Assembly (NCBI GenBank): GCA_021234155.1
Contig: JAJEKV010000003.1
Location: 33,959,166 to 34,023,165 of the forward strand
Direction: 5' to 3'
Source: Isoetes taiwanensis
Taxonomy: Eukaryota; Streptophyta; Lycopodiopsida; Isoetales; Isoetaceae
DNA: 64,000 bases
The notes under the pieces were generated by a model, which saw only the letters and a program-made list of their open reading frames with translations, was not told the DNA's origin and did not search any database. Positions within the stretch are counted from its first letter, which is position 1. Every line of letters begins with the position of its first letter. Shown here piece by piece: positions 56,056 through 64,000 of the stretch. Made by a program: the position numbers and the translations under genes.

Positions 56056-59000
56056 ATAGAATAGAATATGATTTTATCGTCCCCACGGAGACCAACCGCC
56101 TATGGGACCCAAGTACAAAGAGAGAGCAAGAGCGACATTACTACCGATTAAAAAACCCCTAAGGGTTTTCGGGAAAAACCCCAGTAGCAATAAGGATCTT
56201 TGACATACTTACACCGATTATATACATAATCCACAAGTACAACCGAGGTTAATGCTCTGGACGGGGGGCATAATCGAGTCCGCGTGTCCATTACCCTCCC
56301 AGGCAGTCCCAACAAGCCCTCAGGGTGCTGTCGAGCTCATGCAAGGCCCGATGGGGCACAACTAACCGAGCATGCCAGCCCGGATATGCTTTGCAGACGG
56401 ACAGCGCCCGAGGGCGTGACTTTTCATCCTCAATGGCTTCCTGTTGGACAAAGATTGACAGACTCCCCCTCACGCTGCTCCCGAATCCATCTCCTGCCTC
56501 TCAATGCGGAGGTGGTGTGCACTGCGCATGGGAAGCAATCACCTGCGCTTTTTCATGGGTAGATGGGTGCACGGTAGTGGTGTGGGCCCTCGTGAGCATG
56601 GGATTAACTCGGCTGTCGATAATTTTGCCACCTTGACATGATGGAGGGCCTCTGATCCCAAAGCTTGGCCATGAAGCAAGCATCCAATTACTGCTTCAAG
56701 GCAAGCGTTCCTTAGGTATGCACCGGTCCACATCAGGTGTGCACGCATTCCATAGCGAGAACCAATCGGGCTTGCTTGTCTTTCCAAAGAAAGCTTTGAG
56801 TCGCCGGGCCTCATCGCCACCGCCAAAGCAAGGTTGGGCAGGGCTTCATCCATAGCCACTACCTTCAGGAAGTAAATAATGTGACGCTCCGTTGCAACCC
56901 TGAATGGAAGGAAGCCTGCTCTGGAGCAAGATCTGATATGGGACCGTGGATTTCACTCCCGGTTCGGGCCAAGAAGGCCTTCTCAGGACACTGCTCTAGA
57001 TCGCCCAAGTGGTGAGGGATATCACAGCCCCCCCACTGCCCCATAGAGGAGGGGCCCGGTTCAACCAAGGCCCGAACAAGTGTGTGCGTGTGACCCCATG
57101 CATACGGCTACGCCTTGTATTTGTTTTACATTGCATACGGGGCTTTCAAAATTTCTGCGGTGACCCGTAACGATGGATGCATCCCATTGTGTGGTAGAAA
57201 ACTCAATGCCCAAATACTTATAAGATCCACCCCTCCACTACCTGCCTTACGGTAATGAGGGAAGGCGGTGCCGGATGATAGGGACCAAGAAGCGGCTTGT
57301 CTTGCCAAGTTAACTCTCATGTCCGGAATGGCGAGTGTCCAAAGCATCCGGTGGCGTTGCATGTCCTCTCGGGTATATGCGAGCAGGTCAACATCATCAG
57401 CATATATGAGGTTGCGGATTATGTGGTGCATCAAAAAGAAGCGCTCACAAGTGTCTTCCTCACCTAGCCATTTCTTCCTGGTCAGCCAAAGCCTAAGAGC
57501 TGGGATGAGGGCATTCCGCGCACTCTGGTCGCTACTAACAAGGGCTCCCCGACAAAGGGCAACGGGGAGCAAGCCTGCGTCCATAGTCTCAGAGTATAGC
57601 ATTCGCAAGTCGGCCGAGGGGGTCCCTAAACTGTCTCAATCTATCCCACAACTTATCCCGAGCCAGAATCGTGGTAAAAAGCCTTGCGAAATCCACAAAG
57701 CAACAAAGACAGATTAAAGGTCGATTCGGCTATCCTCTATGTTCGCAGAAAGTGAAGATATAGTCAATAGTAGAATGCGTCGGGGCCAGGCCTTACTGGC
57801 GATGAAACCCGCACTTCTCCATCCCTCCGCCCAAAGTGTCAATCGCCAAGAATCAAGAAGAATTGGCAAAGCAAGAAACCGGACTCATAATGGTACGATG
57901 GTTGGTCGGGTCGTGGGGTCCCCTGCTTTGTATATGGGCACAACTCTACCGGGTAGTCCAAAGTCTTGGAAGCCTTCTGTAATGCCCTGGAAGAGTCGTG
58001 AGGAGAACTGCACCATTGGGGGCCCGCCCACTTGAGAAGCTCGCCTGCGATACCATCCAAATCATTGCCTTCCTCAAGAAGGTAGGCGTTATGTGCTCCA
58101 TTATGACATCCCTTCAAAGAATGACGGTGCTTTAGGGCCCGTCTGCGGAGAATGCGGTGCCCGGCTTCCCCATTGGGTCCATGAATCTTTGCAAGTATCT
58201 CACCCATTGTTCTGGGGTAATATTTCCCGTGGGTCATGCGGGGCTTACTCAAGACCTTTCTCCGTATATTCTAGGGTGGCGGTCTAGAAGACCAAACATC
58301 TCTATTTGGTGCTGCGCCAAGGTACCCGGCTTTCTTGGTCTTGAGGAAGGAGGCGGTATTGACGGAGGGCCCGGGCGAATGGTGGGAGTCCAGCCTTGGC
58401 GGACCATCGTTTTCAGCTCCCCGATATCTGGCCATCGAACCCCGATGATTGCGAGGGAAGGTGATTGCACCCCCTGTGGATGGTCGAAGAGCGGCCTCTC
58501 CCAAAGCATGTCCCCTACCCCCGAGGAGGGCCCGGATTCGGTAGCTGCTGAAGATGGAAGGAGGATTGCGGCCTCCAGCAGCTCATGCTCAAGCATCCTC
58601 GCATAGACGCCCATCCGATCATAGTCGAGGCCTGGCAACTGGTGTACATGGGGTATTGGGGCAATGGGTGCTTTCGGTTGGCGCCAATCCATCTCAAGAA
58701 CAGCGAGTGATGGTGGGAGCTACTTCACCGTCCCGGCCACCTGTCCCGCACACTGGCGGTGATCAAGTGTAGGCATTGCTGCGTCGCTAGCACGTAATCC
58801 ACCCACTGTGCAGCCCCTCCCTCTCCGCTCACAAGTGAAGCCCGGCCGGAGGGCCGACCCAACGTACGGCCATTTGCAAATGACCGGGTCAAAGATGCGC
58901 CAACAGCCTCACCGTATGCGAGTAACCTCAGGTACGTCATCGGCCCTTGGCCAAACCATCTCTGCGGGGTCCATTTTGCAACACATCCCCAGAGGTGCGA

Positions 59001-60115
59001 ATTTTGGGATCCGCTCGTCCCCCAGGCGGCGCATTGAAGTCTCCAAACAACATGACCTTGCCCAATTGTGCATGCTCATTGTATGTCATCTATAGATCGA
59101 CATAGGGCTCACCGCCTGTCCACATCCAAGTCGCGTGTGGTAAGAAGTTGCTCTCGGCATGTGGGAAGTAGCAAACCGCCACAAAGAGGGCTGCCATCGC
59201 TGTTACGCACTTTCATACCCGCGGTATCTGTTGTGCACAATGCGCCTTGCACGGGAGCCCATTGGGCCAAGGCCGCCCCGTAGTAACACGCACTCCCTCC
59301 CGCGTGTCCTCGTTTCGGTGCACTCATTGAAGACGGATTAAAGGCCAGGTATCCCGGCAAATCGCAGGTAGCTTGTGACCCGATGTTCCCATGTTTCCAT
59401 GAGGAAGATAAGAATCCATGTCCATGGCAATGAACAGACCCCATGCATCCCCCATGGAAAGCCGCGGCAATTCGAGGATACCACTTGGCCGGGATCCCTT
59501 ATTTAGTGGCATGCATCGCCACTTCAGGTCGATTGGTAGTGGTGGTCCTGGGGAGGCGGGAAGATGTGGATGCACATTAGCCGGGAGGAGGGGACTTCGA
59601 GGGGCGAGGACTTTAAAGATCCTGTTAGGCTGCCTTGTTCCCGCATCCTTCCACAGGACCCGCCCGCCCCCTCCATGTTCAGCAAGTCCACGACTTTGGC
59701 CACTCCGCGCCGGGACCTCTTCTAACGTCTTTGGGGTCAAGTCCCATCAACGTCGAGCCGTCCCCTTCAACTTTTCGGCCTGGCCGGGATGGCCCACCAG
59801 CTCCGCACGCGGCTCAAAGGGGTGAAGATGACCACCGGGCGTCGCGGTGAATTCCATGACGACTTTCCAATGGTCACGGTCTTTGGGAACATCATCCGTC
59901 CAAGATCCGTGGTCAAGTCGGGAGTGAGATGTTCTCCGACTCCTCCGTCGCCCTCGCACTACCACATTGCGGCTCCTGCGTCTCTGTTCCTGGAGTTCGG
60001 CGGGGGCCGCACCAGGTGTTGGTTGAGGTGGGTGAGGCATAGGCTGTGGCCGGCGCCGGGGTGGTGGCGGCCCGGCGTGATCCCGATAAACCGCGGCAGA
60101 TGTGTTCCGGATTAA
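56056..60115 (-). mobile_element. GC-rich LINE (APE endonuclease plus RT), heavily frameshifted
   Basis: Minus-strand order: endonuclease pieces near 59,440-58,960 (GGSACYYGAALAQWAP, KVMLFGDFNAPPGGRADPKI, WVDYVLATQQ), a long linker 58,692-58,249, RT pieces near 57,950-57,700, and the RT catalytic box LIYADDVDLLAYTREDMQRH (57,608-57,126). The 3' end is GGTCTCCGTGGGGACGATAA and an ATATTCTATTCTAT tail at 56,093-56,056. LFGDFNA and (Y/F)xDD with this order identify an APE-type LINE. Frames change every 100-450 bases, so it is inactive. The strong GC contrast with the AT-rich host DNA marks its extent; the 5' limit near 60,115 is set by composition. Confidence 0.85.
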
Positions 60116-60955
60116 TCTGAAAACCCATGATTACAAAAGCTCACAATTGCTACTTCCAAAGAAACAACATAGAATGTGAAAATGGCATGCTTAAGACATT
60201 AAACAATGTAACATTTTTTTGTGCAATGTTTTTGATGCGCATGATCCTTCATGGAAATTTGCATGAGTCTAGGCTAGAGGTTACATTTCTGTTTACAAAA
60301 TCCATTCTGTTTAAGAAACTTTGCTGCTTGTTGCATGAAGCCCAATACTGAGATCAAATTTGTTAAGCACTGATGTAGCATTTTTTTGTGCAATTTTTTG
60401 ATGTACATGAAACTTCATGTAAAATTGCATGAGTCTACAAAATTAGGAATAATAAGGGTTGGACGTTGTTGTTTGTTGCATGAGCCCAGAAGTTACATTT
60501 GTCTTTTACTCTCTTATTTGATCCTTTAACACAGTGCTGCATCCACTATGCCAACAAAACTATTATTAGCCCAAATAGGTAATTTTCCTAAAGTAGTCAC
60601 AGCTAAATCGGCATAACTTAATGCACTGGAATATTGGTGTACTTTCATAAACTATTTGGATCAAATATGAGCATGCGGGCCACAAAAAACCAGGAAATTC
60701 AAAGAAATTTTAACCTGCCATATAAGCCTTATAGATTTCTAGAGGACACAACTCAACTATACCCCAAAAACCTTTAGAAACTCGAATAACAAATGAGAAT
60801 GCAACTTATAGCAGAATTTGTTGAAGCATGTCCATATAGAATTGGCATTTGCTGATGCCATTCCCACTTGCATTAATGCATTGCAAATTGCATCTCATTT
60901 TGATAGTCTAAGAATAAACAACCAGCATAAAGCAAGAATTGTTCCAATGACTTAC
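60116..60955. other. No gene supported
   Basis: AT-rich. A loose repeat (AACATTTTTTTGTGCAATGTTTTTGATG at 60,209 and GCATTTTTTTGTGCAATTTTTTGATG at 60,377) is visible. Confidence 0.4.
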
Positions 60956-63245
60956 ATCTTCGAATGCCTTGATATAATTGCCACATGCATCAGTAGGCTC
61001 AACAATTGTGAGTGTTGGCAAACGAATGGCTCTCATGTTGCACCACTCCATGTTGCACCACTCTAGCTCCTATGATGCCATCAATTGCACGATGGCCAAT
61101 CGCTTTATCGGTTTCAAAATGCAACTCCTGCTCACAACTAATGAGTTAACAATCTAAAAGCAACGACAAACAGAGTCAAATAAAAAGACATTAAGCTTGC
61201 AACCCTCTTTGTTCATCCCAAATCCATAAATAATCTATTGAAATAATTTATTGAATCCCCAAGCCCGGCTGTATTTGCTACTATTTCCGGGCATGAATGG
61301 CCAAGATCGCTCTCATCATCTCGTCCTTGTAAATCTTTCCATAAAACCACCGCAATACCAACTTGTTGTGTTACCAGTCCACCATACCAGTCTGCTGCAT
61401 GTAGAAATGTTTGAAAAGCTAGCATCAGATTCCTGCAGTTCGATTTCTACCTCTGCGTCTACCGAAAACCTTGTGCCACTGTACTAGAGACCATTCCATC
61501 ATAGAACCAGATTCGTAAAACTTTACCGATCTTTGGAGATGCAAAGATTGAAGGTCACCGCCATAAATAGAATGTCAGTAATTGCAAAATCTCAAAATTT
61601 GTATGAAAGCTAATGAATTTGTACATAAAAAGCCCGATGGTTGATTTCCACTAAACTGGATAGATACATATTTTAGTGCAGTGCAATCATTTCTATGAAA
61701 GAAACAAAAGTCTAGCATGGAACTTTGTCATTTTCAAGCATCAAAGTGGATCAAAACAACACACAACATGGTCATTGCATGACGGTCTGCCAATTTTTCT
61801 TCGAGGTAACACGACAAACACAATTTATTTATAAAAGTCTAGGGGTGTTGATTCATGCACAACCAGAATTATCTGCAAGTGACAACAGTAACAGTAACAT
61901 GATGTATATTTTGCATTAGAGAATTGAGACCTAGGATAAGAAGGATAATGAACTACTCAAAAGAATACTTACTTGGGCAATGCATGCACTCTGCCCCAGT
62001 ATTGTAAAGGCCATGTGTCATGTCAACTAAGCATTCCTTACAACTCGCTTCATTGAATTATCAAAAACCTGTATTCTTGCTTTGAATTCAGTTGGGATCA
62101 TCAATGTGTCTTAAAGCAAAACGAAAAGAAGAATGCAGAAAGATCTTACTAAAAATCATAGAGAAGGCATTAAGCTTACAAACGAATTCGAGCTACCAAC
62201 AGACGCACTGCCCAAAATATAAAGTATAGACTGCATGAATATGAAAAAATAAAAGACCCACGTTAAATATGTTCCTAATGGCCACTACAATACAACAACT
62301 AAATCGACCAAATTTAAAATATTACTTCAAAACTTAACAAATGAACCTACAATATTTTGATACATACCCAACCCCCCGAATCAATCAAATTGGCGAATTT
62401 GATACCAGACTTAAGCTCAAAAATCTCAAACCAGAAGAAGAATATTGTCTCCAAATACAAGTCCCCAGAATAGGAGTTAAGCTCACATGCATATTTTGTC
62501 TGCTCAATAAGCTTATAATCGGAATTATAATCAATGCGTCCTCATAAATTATAGATATTCGTACTCCATCAGGAGTCCTTTCACCTGAAAGAAGTTGGAT
62601 ATTTACCACATTTCTCACTACCACTGAATATAGATGTTCATGCACAAAGAAACTCTTACCTGAAGCTCTTGAATAAACCCTTTTGTGAGCATCCACGACA
62701 AAATAAGCTTAGATTCTGATATTCGTAGAAAACATGAGTCTTGTTCTTAGAAATCATACATACGCTATCCGATAACTCATCCACAAAATGCGGCCTAATC
62801 ACAAAGCTTCAAGAGTCCATTCCGACAGCAAATCCATAACATGTTTTTCGCCCAAATCCATAACATGCCGATGCTCGCAAAAAGAAAAGATCTTGAGATC
62901 CATGTCCAATCTGGTAGCCAAGGCTCCAGCGCCCGGGCAACAAAGGAATAAGGAAGACGACCATCATAGCTATAGCAAGAGCCTTCTTCAAGATCCGAGA
63001 GGAATCCATTTGCAAGAAACTGAGAGGATCAAAGGGCCTTTTCAATTCTAAGGAAATGCTACTTGTAAAAAGCGTTTTGGGCACCTCTCCCGCCTAGGAG
63101 AACTCCAGAATGCTCTATGTACAAACATGAGTAAATAAAAAACTCTCATAGTTGTGAACCGGCGGAACAAAAGCCTGGAGAAGAATCGTAAGGGAATACC
63201 ATAGATTGCTAGAGGGGGCAGAGATATCATCGCTGCCATAGCCAC
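60956..63245 (-). CDS. Possible spliced gene of unknown function (exon fragments)
   Basis: Not recognised as a family. Minus-strand pieces bounded by good splice sites read open. They are 61,063-60,956 (IRLPTLTIVEPTDACGNYIK, donor GTAAGT), a piece near 61,490-61,390 (FSVDAEVEIELQESDASFSN), ..61,973 (CKECLVDMTHGLYNTGAECM, donor GTAAGT), 62,715-62,660 plus 62,584-62,549 (SKLILSWMLTKGFIQELQ joined to VKGLLMEYEYL and a stop), and two possible starts, MDSSRILKKALAIAMMVVFL at 63,009 (hydrophobic, signal-like) and MAAMISLPPLAIYG near 63,240. I could not chain them into one product, and the internal stop argues against a single gene. It may be one or two real genes, or chance frames. Confidence 0.22.
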
Positions 63246-63367
63246 GCCGCACTACCTTGTACACACTGGTTCTTATCATAAAAATTCAAAATTCCTTTCC
63301 TATTGGGAATTCAAAATCAGCATTGAATGCCTGCAACCAGTGTCGGGAGGGGGACGCAAACTGAAAA

Positions 63368-63403
63368 GGGAACGCCGCATGCGGCGTTACATGCGGCGTT
63401 CCC
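63368..63403. repeat. Near-perfect palindrome GGGAACGCCGCATG
   Basis: Arms GGGAACGCCGCATG (63,368-63,381) and CATGCGGCGTTCCC (63,390-63,403), perfectly complementary with an 8-base loop. The same arms bound the ~250-bp element at 47,564-47,815. Confidence 0.85.
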
Positions 63404-64000
63404 TGGCATAAATTCCAACACCCTCCAAAAATAAGAAAGAAGATAAGGCGGTGCCCATTTTTGTTTGATGCTAATATTTTTTCCTCAGGAAAAAAACTGA
63501 AAGAGACACGTGTCTTTGAAAAAGAATAAATGAAAAAAAAAAAGGGGTGACGTCCCTTTCTTTGCTCGGGCAGTTACCCGCCCCCGCAGCAATCAATCCA
63601 CACACGGTTCGCGACCACTCGTCAATATACAGAATCATGTGGCATATCTCTGGGAAAGGTTCTGGCTGAACAATGCTGCTGGTTATGGAAAGCCGGAGCT
63701 GGGAAGGCCCTACAATGCCGAGGCATGTTATTGCTATTTAGAACTGCATATGATTTTTCAGTGCTCTGGCATCTTATTTTTCCCCTTCCCGTCAACAAGA
63801 GTCGCAGCAGATCACGCATTAAATTTGGGTTCCTGAGATGTGGCTTCCCTCATTGTCAAGGCTTTGGCAACAGCTCAGCTGAGATAATCTTGCAAATGAG
63901 GAGGACCCAAATCGGGAGACTGCCATAGCTTCTGGCTTCTTCAAGCAACACAAAAGCCTAGTTTCGACGGCATGCCCTTCCCTCCTCTTTTTCACTTCCA
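63404..64000. other. Right edge of window, no gene supported
   Basis: Contains a G-box palindrome GACACGTGTC (63,504-63,513). After 63,540 there is GC-richer sequence with a plus-strand frame (63,639-63,836, YGKPELGRPYNAEACYCYLE) of no known family. Could be a 5' leader or first exon of a gene continuing beyond the window. Confidence 0.3.

Noticed and set aside
63504-63513. GACACGTGTC G-box as a bidirectional promoter
   Set aside because: A single G-box core occurs by chance, and neither flanking gene is established.
1-64000. CRISPR arrays, operons, Shine-Dalgarno sites, replication origins
   Set aside because: The window is plant nuclear DNA; no regular spacer repeats or bacterial-type gene clusters are present.

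Overview
This is a nuclear window from a land plant with a TE-rich genome. The evidence is spliced genes with GT..AG introns, a plastid SufB with an N-terminal extension, a SWEET sugar transporter, plant-type H3.3-like sequence, and nested plant LTR retrotransposons, LINEs, hAT MITEs and Helitron-like ends. A fern or another large-genome lineage would fit, but the species cannot be fixed from sequence alone. Host genes are AT-rich with short exons, so most were rebuilt here exon by exon from splice sites and family motifs.

Layout. 0.1-1.9 kb: 5' part of a SWEET gene (minus strand), running off the left edge. 3.4-18 kb: a degenerate 25S rRNA fragment split by a 13.8-kb Ty3/gypsy chromodomain element (3567-17356; 1.6-kb LTRs; target duplication GGCAA). 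Upstream of gag the element carries an unusual 4-kb accessory block: an unknown ORF, a histone H3.3-like fold, a 475-codon ORF (462 aa from the preferred start) and a further splice-acceptor-led ORF. Its pol is interrupted by an 830-bp non-autonomous hAT element. 18-25.4 kb: SINE/LINE debris, a copia fragment between direct repeats, an LTR/PBS remnant, and a LINE remnant holding a second copy of the hAT element. 27.4-29.7 kb: complete five-exon TMEM256/DUF423 membrane-protein gene (minus). 31.1-32.6 kb: divergent papain-like gene (plus). 33.1-33.9 kb: ML-domain lipid-binding gene (minus, 5' exon missing). 35-49 kb: gene-poor, with Helitron-like termini, a perfect MITE, SINE-like and tandem repeats. 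49.1-51.2 kb: complete three-exon plastid SUFB (minus). 51.6-54 kb: 5' part of a copia element (minus). 56-60.1 kb: GC-rich, frameshifted LINE (minus). 60.1-64 kb: possible but unrecognised spliced gene and a foldback palindrome.

The host genes (sugar transport, Fe-S assembly, lipid binding, protease, small membrane protein) are unrelated housekeeping-type genes. They do not form a pathway. The most unusual object is the gypsy element with its H3-like and accessory ORFs.
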